From positions 483,856 to 547,855 of the forward strand of contig VFFE01007568.1 in the NCBI GenBank assembly GCA_008921705.1: a stretch of 64,000 bases of DNA, given 5' to 3'. The notes beneath the pieces are model-generated. The model was not told the origin of the DNA, did no database searches, and worked only from the letters and a program-made list of their open reading frames with translations. The position numbers were made by a program, and so were the translations under genes. Below, piece after piece: positions 26,201-37,696 of this stretch; position 1 is the first letter of the stretch; each line of letters begins with the position of its first letter. The stretch comes from Burhinus oedicnemus. Its lineage: Eukaryota > Chordata > Aves > Charadriiformes > Burhinidae.

Positions 26201-27569
26201 AACTCCAGTACTATTAACACTTAAGAAATCAGAATCCCTCCAAAGGCAAAGGCAGTTCTCCTTAACAGGATCCCAACTGTTCCCATTACTGTGGGACTTC
26301 AACAGTTAGTCCATCCTCCCCTTCATCTTCTTGTGTTCTGCCTGTCACCAAAGCGCTTAATGACACAATCTTGTTTCTCATGCTATTTCTAGAGTTGCTG
26401 AAAATTTGAAAAAGCTCAAGTTCTTAAAAGGTTTCCATGTGACTTCTGAAGATCAGTGAGCTTCAGCTATGGCCTGGCAAGGTTTTGGACAAATTAATGA
26501 AAACATTATGAAGCAAGACCACCTATTACATAGAAGTAATGAGATGAGACACCATTATAGTGAAACAGAACCATTTGCAAGAAGATGAACTCGATCTCAG
26601 TGCAGCCAATTAAAGTGTGTCTGTATGAAACCAATCGATCAGTAGCACTGAATGGCGTAGATGACAAATGCATTGAACAGCTTTGTTTTCACCGATTTTC
26701 TTGTTACTGTCAAGGGAAGTGAGGACAGAAATACACAGACTCATAAAATGACATAACATTGACCACATTTTGACCTAGTCATTAATCTAGATGGACAGAA
26801 ATGGTTAATACTTGATACAACACAGCATTGTTAAACAGGATGCATTTGGTTATTTCTGTTGATGATCTGCCTACATCGTGCCACAGATACAAGCAAATTA
26901 TTACTATTGTTTGTTTGACAGCAGCGAAAATTGTCACCAAAGCAGTCCTTGGGCAACCGCAAAACTGGTGAAAGAGGCCGCAGGTGTTAAGCATGTGTCC
27001 AAGTCAAAGGGAAGGAGCAATAGTGCCGCTCTATGAAGTGAGCCAGGTGGGCCCACGAGAAGTCACAATCCAAGTGCCACACAGTGAGTGCACGAGGTAC
27101 ATGCCGCAGCACGTAGCACCGCTTAGCCACGGGGGAGCTGGAGAGTTTCCTGATTCCCAGCACAGAATTTAAAGGCTTGTTCAGCAGGGAGGAGGTGGGA
27201 CGTACCAGAAAATACAAAGGCAGAAGAAACCCAGCAAACAGAGGAAGACACCGTCATGGCATTATTCGAAAAGGTAGTGCAGAGACAGAGCTCCTTGGAT
27301 ATGAAACATACTGAAAGGTAGAGGTGGGAATTTCTACATAAGCACCCACACCCAAAGTACTTCTACTTCAACGGTATATTTGACACAGTATGATTAGGTA
27401 GTGACAGATTTATTTCAGCAGTAACAATTACTGCCATTCTCCATGCTAAACTGCAGAAAAGAACCCAAAGATATAAACATTCAGTCAGGTTTACTGACGA
27501 GCTAGAGTTATGCAGGGTAGAGGATTTCATGTCTTATAAGTTTTCAGTTTGCCTACAGAAAAAATAATG
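20265..27569. other. Non-coding, no feature recognised
   Basis: Long AT-rich stretch. A 118-codon minus-strand frame at 20617-20973 is Lys-rich and has no recognisable domain. A small inverted repeat sits at 22413-22449. I saw no CpG island, no mobile element and no exon. Confidence 0.5.
22413..22449. repeat. Small inverted repeat with AT-rich core
   Basis: ACTCATTA (22413-22420) and TAATGAGT (22442-22449) are perfect inverted arms. The interior also holds a direct repeat of ATGAAATAAT that overlaps both arms. The stem would be short and AT-rich, so a functional hairpin is unlikely. Confidence 0.55.
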
Positions 27570-27800
27570 CATTCATTTATCATCAGCCAATTTGCATAAA
27601 GGAGAACAAAAGCATAAACAATCATCAAGCATTTTTATTTTCAAAATGTTGCGGTCACAAGCTTCTCTTGCAAATTTCATAACCTGAGTTATTTTCCACC
27701 CGTATTAGATAAGCAAGACAGTGATGATTATGCATTATACAAATTGCATTAGACAAACCTCTAGAACAAACTATACATTCTGAGCTAATGCCTTTCAATC
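27570..27800. promoter_or_regulatory. Candidate conserved non-coding element
   Basis: The stretch is dense in words bound by POU and homeodomain factors: ATTTGCATAA near 27588, GATGATTATGCATTATAC near 27723, and CAAATTGCATTAG just after. It has no low-complexity runs and no open frame of note. Real conservation cannot be judged from one sequence, so this is only a nomination. Confidence 0.22.
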
Positions 27801-29249
27801 ATAGGCCTGCATCAGCAACTGGGAAAAGTCACCCAGCTGGAGAGAATGACTGGGATGTGTGTCAGAAGACTCAGCCCCAAAAGTCACCTTGCCTCCTGGA
27901 CCGCAGAGGCTGAGCTGGAGAGGGTGGGAAAACCTTCCTTGAGTCCCTTAAAAATGTGTGAGTTGCAAAGGCCAGCAGCAATTCATTTCTGCAAGGTTCC
28001 TCATGCTCTGCAGCCCCACAACAATCAGCCTGGAGTCAGTTTTGCCTCCCCTTTCCATATCCCCAAATAACCTGAAAAGGTTTGTCCGGAAGCCTGAAAA
28101 TAACACAGATGCATGCAGCCCTCGGAAACATGCGTACACCACAGAGATTACGCCAAGGGCTAGCACTAGAAACGTACCACGGTCAGGATGCCAGCAGAAA
28201 CAGGTTTGCTTTATTCGTAACAAGAACCACATCACCTCACCATGCAAATGTCAATCCATGCTGAAGACAGAGGTAGTGTGTGCAGCATTAGTTATGCTTA
28301 GTAAGTAATTTCCCCCTCTTCTTGAGCTCTTTTTAAGAAGCTTGGGATAGACAGCTGTTCATTTTGTGATTTGACTGCTGCTAAGCAAACAATAAGACTT
28401 GTAAATACACATAAATACTGCAGTTATCAGTTCCTCTAAATATAGTTCTGAATTGCAACCGATTCAGTACAGGAGACTTCAGAACCTACTATTCAACTAC
28501 CTAAACATCAAGTTCTTTCTCTCCATAACCACCAGGACTCATTCAAACACAAAGACATGTAAACCTAGATCATTACCTAAATGATTTCTAGGCTTTAAGT
28601 CACTTTGCTTGTTTTTTAATATATACTGTCCTCACATTTAAAAGGGCTTTTTATTTCCCTGATAAATATGAAATATTTCACATAAGGAAGAAAAATAAGC
28701 CTGTATGAAAGTTACATTCCTTCAGAAACAAGCAAATGTATGAATCTTACAGTTTTACAACCCCTTCTATTACACAGGAAGATGTAAATTAACACGTCGT
28801 GTTAGTGAAGTACCTGTGGAAGTAAAAAGGAAATTGCCAATTTTTAAGAAAGCACTGATAACATTTGTCATATTCAGAACAAACAAAGTAGAACCCTCCA
28901 TAAATTATTTAATGCGCATCCTAAATATATGAAATGAAAAGATTCCTACCTTCTGCTATTAACTCAATTGTAGTAGTACCAAAACCTTCAATTGCACTGA
29001 GAGCAGAATTTCACAGACATTCAAGAGACAAGTCCCTGCCCCAGAGAGTTTCTAACATAATTTGAATCCATGAAATCAGTAATGGTTTAATTGCTTCAAA
29101 ATTTTAGACGAAGAATATAACTATGTGTTTGATGAAAGTATGGAAGAAATTTCTGAATAAGCTTAGTGAAAAGGCTATTTAATTCATTTAGTATAAGAAT
29201 ATAGCTTTGTGTATAGTTATTTCTACTTGCATCAACTTGGATAGCCAAC
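27801..29249. other. Non-coding, no feature recognised
   Basis: Mixed composition. Overlapping frames of up to 116 codons lie on both strands between 27846 and 28308, with no recognisable domain in any. The rest is AT-rich. Confidence 0.5.
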
Positions 29250-29400
29250 GAGCCTTAATTAGTTGCAATTTTGACAGAGCATAATCTTCGGGGACAGTGG
29301 AGTCATTTTACATTACAGCAATTAATCTGTTAATCCCTGTAGCTGTATGCTTAAAAGGTACATATTTATTACTCATGCAGAATGGAAGTAGAATGCACTG
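29250..29400. promoter_or_regulatory. Candidate conserved non-coding element
   Basis: Clustered homeodomain-type words (CCTTAATTAG, CAATTAATCTG, GTTAATCCC) together with a TALE-like TTTGACAG within about 90 bp. The complexity is higher than in the AT-rich sequence on either side. Known enhancer elements often look like this, but so does AT-rich DNA by chance; alignment is needed to decide. Confidence 0.22.
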
Positions 29401-29439
29401 ATTATGTGAAAATAAAAGTTACACAGCAATTGAGTCTGT

Positions 29440-29560
29440 CTCTCTAAAATAGATATATACATTAGTTACGTACGTAAGTATATATACATTACAATCTATG
29501 CGTTCTAAATAGAAATATATGCATTCTATAGAATTTATACATACATACACACATGCAACC
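29440..29560. repeat. AT-rich low-complexity tract
   Basis: ATATATACATTA-type words repeat imperfectly around the palindrome TACGTACGTA (about 29468), and a short (ATAC)n run lies at about 29540-29555. It is low-complexity sequence, not a defined microsatellite. Confidence 0.6.
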
Positions 29561-32500
29561 ATTCACTCATTGATAAGAACAATGTTCCTTGCAGTTTCAA
29601 TCAGCTAACACACACAAAAATGAGACTTTGGGTTCTCCATGCTCCTTCTGAAAACAGACTCCTAGAACTTGTTTACATGAACACTGGCACTATGGACACT
29701 CGCCTTCCTCCCAGCTACATAAAAGTCAGCTTTCTCTGCAGCCAGGTAAAGCAAGACTTTGCTCTAACACAGCATTTAACCAATAGGTCTTGTCAACCAG
29801 TTGCTTCCTTTTCACCCTTAGACCTCAAATGGTACTAGAATAGTCAATCTGGAAAAATTACTCTATCCTTTATTCTTATGGCTAATGCCCCAGTTTCTTT
29901 CGGTCATTGGGCTACTTTATATGGAATCCAAAAAGGCGTCAACTAGCACATGTAGCATTATACAGGCATTAATGATCAAATGTAGACACCTGTACCGTAG
30001 ACATCTAAATCTAGGTTCCCTTCACAGACAATGCAGACAAATAAGCATTCTTAAGAGGCACAGCATCTCAGCCCAAGGTAAAGATTTTCTTCTGCTATTG
30101 TAGCTCAGATGGCATGAGAAAATCGTCCTGCAACATGTAAACTGTTTGATGTACTCCGTTCTACAAAGAAAAGCTGGGAGAAGCGGGAAGCTTCTTTGTG
30201 TGAAAGGTACATAAAGACAAGTCCAAAAAGAAGCAGACATGAGGGAGCAAACTGAAGTGTCTTCAGGGGAAAAACTCACAGATAAACTCACACCCACAGA
30301 AACACTGGGAAGGGCGAAGCATGACCTAGGTCCAGGGTGGTTTAACTTCATCAGCTGCAGAGGTTCTTCTCTGTCTCCTCAAAGGAAAATGCAATACAAA
30401 TACCAGTGACCACCAGGCAATGTACCAACTAGAAGGAACTGTGGATTCTATGGATGATAAAGAAACCGGGCGCATTCGCATTTCCTTTCATTTTCTAGCA
30501 GATGGACCTTCTGGGGCTTGCTGTGTTCCAGACAGGACCAGACAAACACAACAAGGAGGGTAATTCCACAACTCTCCTGCCACTGAGTAATAAAGACAGG
30601 AACTACTTTGCCTTTTAATTTGCCCTTGGGACTACTTTATACAGCCATGACGTCTGAGTGATAGGCAATTTGGATGCTGATATCAACATTAGCTTCCTCA
30701 TTTTTATGGACTCTGTTGCTAAGAGACACTCATGCACCTTTTACTCTAAGGTTACAACTTTTTTTCTTTCACTTTTTTGTGCATTTTCTGCGAATCCTCA
30801 CTTGCCATAGGGCCCATGCCATAAACTTCCGTGCTGACCCTGAACTTCTCCAAAGCCCATGAAGTAACTAGCTTTTGTCTGGAATCTTCTCTGCTTCATG
30901 TGACTTAAAGAAAAAAAATTCAACAGACATTTTAATAAAGCACCAGTTTTAAGAACTAATTTACTGAAACTTTTAACTTTATTCATTTAGCGTGACCAAC
31001 GCAGACAGGAACATATGCAGACATTGTGCATTACGATTCAGGGTGAAATGCTCAAAATCAATAGGTAAGCATGGAATGGTTTCCACATTCGTTTATTAAT
31101 CTGCAAATAAACGACTGAAGGTCAGTTATTCTTTTCTTATGCCATAATGAAGAGGGCAAGTACACATGGGAGGTCAGAGACTCAGTTTAGTTTCTTGTTG
31201 GATACACTGCATGGCTCTGTCAAAAAGAAACAGAAAATACTTGTTAACACATGGAAGTGCTCATGGTCCTGTCTTTTTCCACAGCACGTTTTAGACTGGG
31301 GCAAGGGGAGGCAATTATTTGCTAATTCCTGCAGGATTTTGCCCAGCGAGTAGAAACATTGTCACTAAACTCAAGCAAAATTACTCAGACCCTGCATATT
31401 TTCTTAGTGATTTTTCAACTCCCTGGCCAACGAATAGTTGGAAACATGGAAACCTCATGTTGCTAATGCCTCCTACCAGGAACATCAACACAGCCAAAGC
31501 AGACATTTTCATGGGCTGTGAGTAAAACTGTCATTGAAGTATTTACCCAAATTGATTGCATATGTTTCTGCTGCACCAATTCCTACATCTTTTTAGGCTG
31601 ACTGGTACTTGGTTTTGCACTAGCACTGCATTCTGAAAGGCTGATTATTTTTCAAGTGGCATGAGACTGGATGAACCTGCAGAGAGAAGGACACAGATGC
31701 TAATAAATCCTCAATTAAATAATTCCTAGAAATTTGTCTTTTAAGTGTTTCCTTAGGAACAAAAGCAGCTGAAATGCAAATTATAAAGCCTGCATTCATA
31801 CAGTTTTACCAGTTCTTCTCAATTCAGTATCAACGTTTAGATATTTAGATGCAGTAAGTGTGTGTCATGGAATCTACACAGTCTATAGCCTTATTTGAGG
31901 GTGAACTAAATATTTGGCATGGCAGACAGCCTCAGAAATGTTAAAATGGTTATTGGTACATAACACTTACAGTTCAATAAAATAACATCTAAAGAGAGAG
32001 TGAAAGTCACAGCTTCCATGTATAGCCCAAATCCAAGCCTTGGAGCAGAATTCCTGCTAAAAGTAGCACTATCCTGCCAGTCCTTGTTTTCTTATTAGAA
32101 AGATTTTCTAGCTAGCAGAAATCCCCAGCCATTGTGTATTTTTGCTTTAAGCTCAGATTTTCACAGGCAACATCTCACTTTGAGTCTAACTTTAGCCAAG
32201 GGTTACCTTCCTTGTGTTCCAGTCACTCTTGGGTTTGTTTCCACAAGCGTTTCAGGCAGCATCTCCCTCCAGCACTTATTGTCCTTATCAAGTGTAGACA
32301 ATTAACATTTGCTTAAGGGACTTCAAGAGAACACTCAGTTCTCCCCTTTCTCAGTAGACTACAGTTCAGCTAAATATCAGCCCTCAGAAAAGTTTCATAA
32401 ATCTTAATTAAAACTTTTTTCAGAGGAAAAGAATAATCTAGTTTGCTTCATAGGCTTAATGGTGTATTAAAGAAGAATTCTTCTCCATCTGATTAAAAGG

Positions 32501-32918
32501 CTCCTACATATTAAAGCTGTGGCTGAACTTGGGGCTGGGAGTTTTTCTGAGCTCATGGGTCCAGGATTTTGTTTTGACTTGTCCTGAAACTGTGCTGTGG
32601 TCAAGACCCAGATGTGCAACAATTCCCTCTCTTCCCTCCTCCAGAAGGTTTCCCAAAAAGGAAAGCCAGGCATGCAAAGCTGGGAGTCCTGGGAGGATCT
32701 GGCAGATCCAGGATCTCTTCAGGCAGAAACTGTTCAGCCTTGACATAGCCTGAGGTACCCACCCAGCTTGCCAGGAAGAATTACTTAAATCTTGCCCACA
32801 GTGTAATTATCACACTCCCAGCATGTAAAACCCTTTTTTTCCTCTGCAGCAGTAATTTCAGCTTCTCCAGAATCCTAACGTTCATATATTTTAAAAAAGT
32901 TTCTTGTTCTCATCAAGG

Positions 32919-32936
32919 GAGGGGGGCGGGGGGGAG
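32919..32936 (+). other. G-rich run, possible G-quadruplex
   Basis: GGGAGGGGGGCGGGGGGG holds 16 G in 18 bases. Four G3 tracts can be drawn if the longer runs are split. It stands alone in AT-rich DNA, without a CpG island or promoter around it, so it is a structural curiosity only. Confidence 0.4.
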
Positions 32937-33176
32937 TAAACCTGCTGAAAGGCTCTTGCTACAAGAAAAGGCACTAAAAATAAACAAAATCAAGGATTTT
33001 GGTAGTTTTTTGCAGTACCCTGAAATGCAGAAGCACTACAGTTACCTTAGGAGCATCCATGATCTGTAAAATGTTTGTGATGTTGTATGTCATGTGAACA
33101 ATGCGGTTACAAGAGAAGAAGAGACAGCAAATAAAGTATTAAATGAAGAAGAGGGGGTTAGCAGAGGCTGGAATGA

Positions 33177-33209
33177 CTAGCAGACGACTAAGGATCTAGC
33201 AGACGACTA
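33177..33209. repeat. 14-bp tandem direct repeat
   Basis: CTAGCAGACGACTA occurs at 33177-33190 and again at 33196-33209, a period of 19 bp. It is most simply a small local duplication. Confidence 0.8.
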
Positions 33210-36200
33210 GTGTGGAGAACAGGCAGCTGGATCTGGGTCAAAGAGCCTGAAGTACCACAATAACCAAGCTCAAATCAGAACAAAAGTAGGAAAGCAGATA
33301 CACTAGGTTCACATTTTTCACAACATAAATCCAAGCAGGGCTAACATATCCCCTTGGCTGTTTGAATATAGATCTGGTTACACATAATACAGGAAAAAAA
33401 AAAAAATCAAGAAGTTGGGACAAACAAAAATACTTTTGCCAAACATCATTCTTAACCAAGGATGCCTTCAGGAAAGCAATATGCTGGATGAGGAACTAAG
33501 AGTACAATTACTATTCTATACTCTATGGAGAGAGATGAACATCTCAGGAGAGTGATCCATCTTATCCTATGGTAAGTCTTTTCACTGATTACGGCAAGAA
33601 TGCAGACACAAGCTAAATGCAGAAAAATAATGTTTAGATGGATTCTGCTAGGCAAAAAGAATGGTATACTCATTGACCATTTCCACTACCAATTATTCTA
33701 AATCTGTACTACCCTGTCACTCACGTATCGCTGGCTGGGATTAGCATTTCAACAGTACAAAGACTAACACATATCAGTGACCGGCATGCAGAATGTTAGG
33801 CAATTTATACCACTCTACGAAGCAATTTTGCATGGTCCCCAGCCACAAGCCATGTAAAATGAGAAAACAGGAGTTAAAAACCTACAAGAGAAATTTCAGC
33901 TTTTCTTAATTATTTTTCTAACCTGTGTGTATGTGCATCATCATCATTAGAACACACTACCGCTATCACGAAGAGATTTACAAGAGGTTTACGCATGTGA
34001 TATCCCAATGAATGTACCTGCCTCTGCCAAATAAACAAGTGTAGAACTTCAGGAATAGTTCCTGGAAGTTACAATGAGGATAAAACATGAACTATCAGAA
34101 GGTCTTAAAGACAAAAGTCAGCTTATTTTGTTTTCTGGGAAGCATGATTAAAATCAGTAAGGTTCTTCAGATTTTCATCTACCTGATTAAATGCTGTTTT
34201 CCATTTAAGTACAGACTCTAATACTAAGCCTGTTCATGCTTGGCCTACTGTTTAACCACAACTAAATCAGGTCCTGTATGGGACTCCTTTGGGACCCTAC
34301 TCAATGTAAGCAGAGGACTTTCTCGGGGAAGTTCTTTCTGAAAGGTTTGATAGGTACCATAAACAATTCAGTATGTATTTTAGTTTATTTCCTAAGATGA
34401 ATCTTCACCCTGGAGAATCCAGGGGAGCTGATAACTCCCACTAGAAGCCAGGTTGCTGGAACTTTAAAAAGCAGGACAAATCCTGTTTCCCCATGAAGTT
34501 AACAGAAACACAATGAAATCACTGGTTCTCCAGCACAGGCAATTACCCTGTTTATTGAGCTAGGGTCATGGTGTTATTCAATCCATTTAGGAATGAAAAG
34601 GAAGAAAGATAATTGAAAGTCCAGTTGTCTTTCAAGCTCAGTGTGAATCTGTTATTATAGTTCTGGATGAGTAGGCAAAAGATGTTTTACAAGCCTGACA
34701 TAAATTGCTAAGAATAATCCCACTCCCATTCATAAGAAATTCTTGCATTCTATTTCCAACAGCTGTCACCCAGATATCTGCCTCTCTTAATTTCTGTGTT
34801 TAAACAGTGGGGGGGGGGAAGAAAATACACTCTATGAGAAGGCTGAAAATCTTCCCCTGATGGATTTCTTCTGAATTTCTCTAGAGATACATCAAAAAAC
34901 GTGGCTATAGGCAACTGCCTATGAGTTTACATTATCATTCAGCTAGCTTTCTGTGCGTATTCATGCTAGGTGGTGCACAGGGCGTTTCAAATCTTTCTGC
35001 CTGGATAGTCTTGTATAGTTTTACGGAGCACAATATAAAATCAGTGTGGTTTCACGTACACTTCACAACTACTATTTTTAAGGACAGGGTCTCTACAAAG
35101 CATTTTTACGTGCATGATTTTCCCCTTAAATAATTGTTTTCAAAAGAAATTTGGTATAAGAAACCATATATTACCAGCTAATAGAAACTGTTGTGGTCAG
35201 ACAAAGAAATGTGCAAATACTACTTGTTTGTCTTTCAGGAACTACAGCTTTTCAAATTCCTATTTTGAAAAGATAAGTTGAAGTTTGCTTGTTTTGATTC
35301 TTCTCCAAATTAAATATCCATGATTTTCAAGTATCTACTAAACAGGACAGAAATAAACATCTTTAAAGCTAGGGTTTAGGTAATTAAAATTCTTCTAGTA
35401 TAAACTTGTGAGACATTTCCCTCTTTTGCACAGTTAGCTTTAAAGATATAAGAGGAAAGTAAATCATTTAGTCCAACTATTTTTACATAAATGAAACAAA
35501 CGTCCACACTTCTGAGAACTAAAGGAACAAAGACAATGAAATATTGCACATTTATTAAGCCAGAGAGCTACACAAACCACCATCTTTAGCCTATAACTTA
35601 CACTGTGAATCATTATTTGATTATGTTTTAGTTGCAGTGAGCAACTTAGCTCTGATAAGACAGCTTTTTGCATCTATTAATCAATTGCTTTATCTGGCCA
35701 GTATACTGAAATAGCTTTTGAAGTTGCAATGCAAAAACTAAGAATCAACAAGCAAAGCATGTAAGACATTAATAAAATAACTGGCTAGGGAAAAGTCTCA
35801 GATACATTTGATCTTTTTTTTTTCCTTTAGGAGTTGACAGCGTTGAGACACAGTAAACTATACGTGTGGAGGAATGCTTTGTGAAGGACTGAGATTACTG
35901 GCTCAAAACCCTAGATCTGACATTCGAAATCACATCTTCTTTTCTCATACAAAAATAAAAAGATTAGCACAATTCACCCCGCTTATCACCATGAGGCTGG
36001 GCCAATTCACTGTACTGATTCATTTCTACTCTATATACTGTGAGGGGGTTGGACCTTAGAGCCTAAAACTCCTTCAAAGTTACTGCCAGGGAAGGAGGAG
36101 GCTTCCTCTTTTGTATAAATGTGGATTATCAAAAGGGGTAACCAATTTGGTTACTACCTCTTCTTGAAATCTACACAGGGATTTTGTCTTTGGAAGGCCT

Positions 36201-37591
36201 GCACTCTGAAAGGTTGCTCATTCCTCTCTCATATATTACCTTGCAATCAGGTGCCTCTGGTTCTTGCAGACTTGAAAAGAAATGTTAAGAGTTTCCTTCT
36301 GGATCTCAAATAACTTCCTCCCTTCACCTGCTTTACATATCTGTATTTCTTAGCGTAGCAAAATTAGTAACTATAACAAACCTTATGTTAGGGACAAAAT
36401 TTTCAAATATACAGCATTTGCCTAACTCAACAAAGCTTTATCACTTAATTAGAATAAAGTTAATCTTGATACTTTTGCTATTTTTTCCTAGATGAAGAAC
36501 TGATTTGGCTCCAGATTTTTCACCTTTGCATTTGTTCCCTGTGAGGTTACTCATGGCAAAGACAGTACCTTCCTACTGGCTGATTTTCCACATTGTCACC
36601 AGGAAAATACACATAGCATTTCATTTTCTTTTCACTGAGGCAATAAACCCTTAGAGACATCTTAGCAAGTAACATGCATCTCATTAATTCATTATTCACT
36701 TATTTTTAGCTGTTTGTTTCATTTGCACACACTGGCTCTTATTTCACCATGGGACAATAAATGTTCTAACCCAGAGTAAATAGAAAACAATAGTATGCTC
36801 AGTCTTAATGGGACAGATATTTTGAAACATAAAGTTGTTTTTCAATAAAAAAGTTGCTTACTTGAAGACAGTTCTGTTGAAGAATATTTACTTTCCACCT
36901 CACACTCTAATATGAAATTAAAACTGATTCAAATTTCAAAGCCAAACACTTCACTTCAACCTTCTCAACAGAAGTGCCTCCAAAAAATTTCAGTTCTCTA
37001 CTCCCCTAAAAAACAGGACCTCTGGGAAACTCTAAAATTTCCAAACTCAATCTTCTAAAATCAAAATTAAAAATTTCCAAAATTAAATAGGTAGGATGGC
37101 CAGGAAGGGACAGACTATCCTTCAAAAACCTGTGCAAGTTAGTTGAAGTCACGGGTTTCCCAATACGCTTTTTGAGTTCAAGTAATCAGGATTTCCAGAT
37201 TTTGCTTTATTTGAAAATCTATGATCATTTCTTTTCTTTAGATAATGCCTGAGAATTATTGTTGTTGCATACTCCTAGTAGAAATTTAAAATTATTTCAC
37301 AGTTGGAATAAACTAAACAGAGACTATCAAATTGGTCTCTCTTGTATAACATGAAAATGAGATTAATTTCTCACTCTTCCACCATTTTTTTTTATAAGTT
37401 ATCATTCTGATACACATGAGCTATTCAATAGCGTGCCGTATGCTCCAGATAAAAAATTAATTAGCATGGTAATCAGGCAATTCAAATAAGGTAAATTTTC
37501 ATACTGAAATAAGTTGCAGTTGTTTCCATCTGACACATCCACAGGTCTCTAAACACTCTGCAGCCTTGAATTAGCTTAGCTTTCCTGTACA

Positions 37592-37696
37592 CCTTTATCC
37601 TGCCACTTTACAGATGTGGAAACAGAGACATGCAAAAAGGTTAAACAATTTACTAAAGCTTCTGCCAGAGCTGGAAATAAAGACCATGCCTGATTC
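37592..37696 (-). mobile_element. MIR SINE remnant
   Basis: The plus strand reads CCACTTTACAGATGTGGAAACAG, then ACATGCAAAAAGGTTAAACA, then GCCAGAGCTGGAAATAAAGACC. This follows the complement of the MIR consensus (usual form CATTTTACAGATGAGGAAAC, then GAGGTTAAG, then GGCAGAGCTGGGATT). The MIR therefore lies on the minus strand. Divergence is high, with an internal deletion where the consensus has GGTCACACAGCTAG. MIR copies are ancient, shared across amniotes and rare in birds, so this copy is likely older than birds. Confidence 0.72.

Larger units (their letters stand above)
29561..37591. other. Non-coding, no feature recognised
   Basis: AT-rich sequence with scattered short open frames on both strands, none recognisable. 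It includes a G-rich run at 32919-32936, a 14-bp direct repeat at 33177-33209, and G9 near 34809-34818. A polypyrimidine-AG acceptor-like motif at about 35812-35830 is followed by only 17 open codons before a stop. Confidence 0.5.

Noticed and set aside
35812..35880. Splice-acceptor-like polypyrimidine tract followed by AG
   Set aside because: Only 17 codons remain open afterwards and no matching donor or recognisable peptide is present; such motifs are common by chance.
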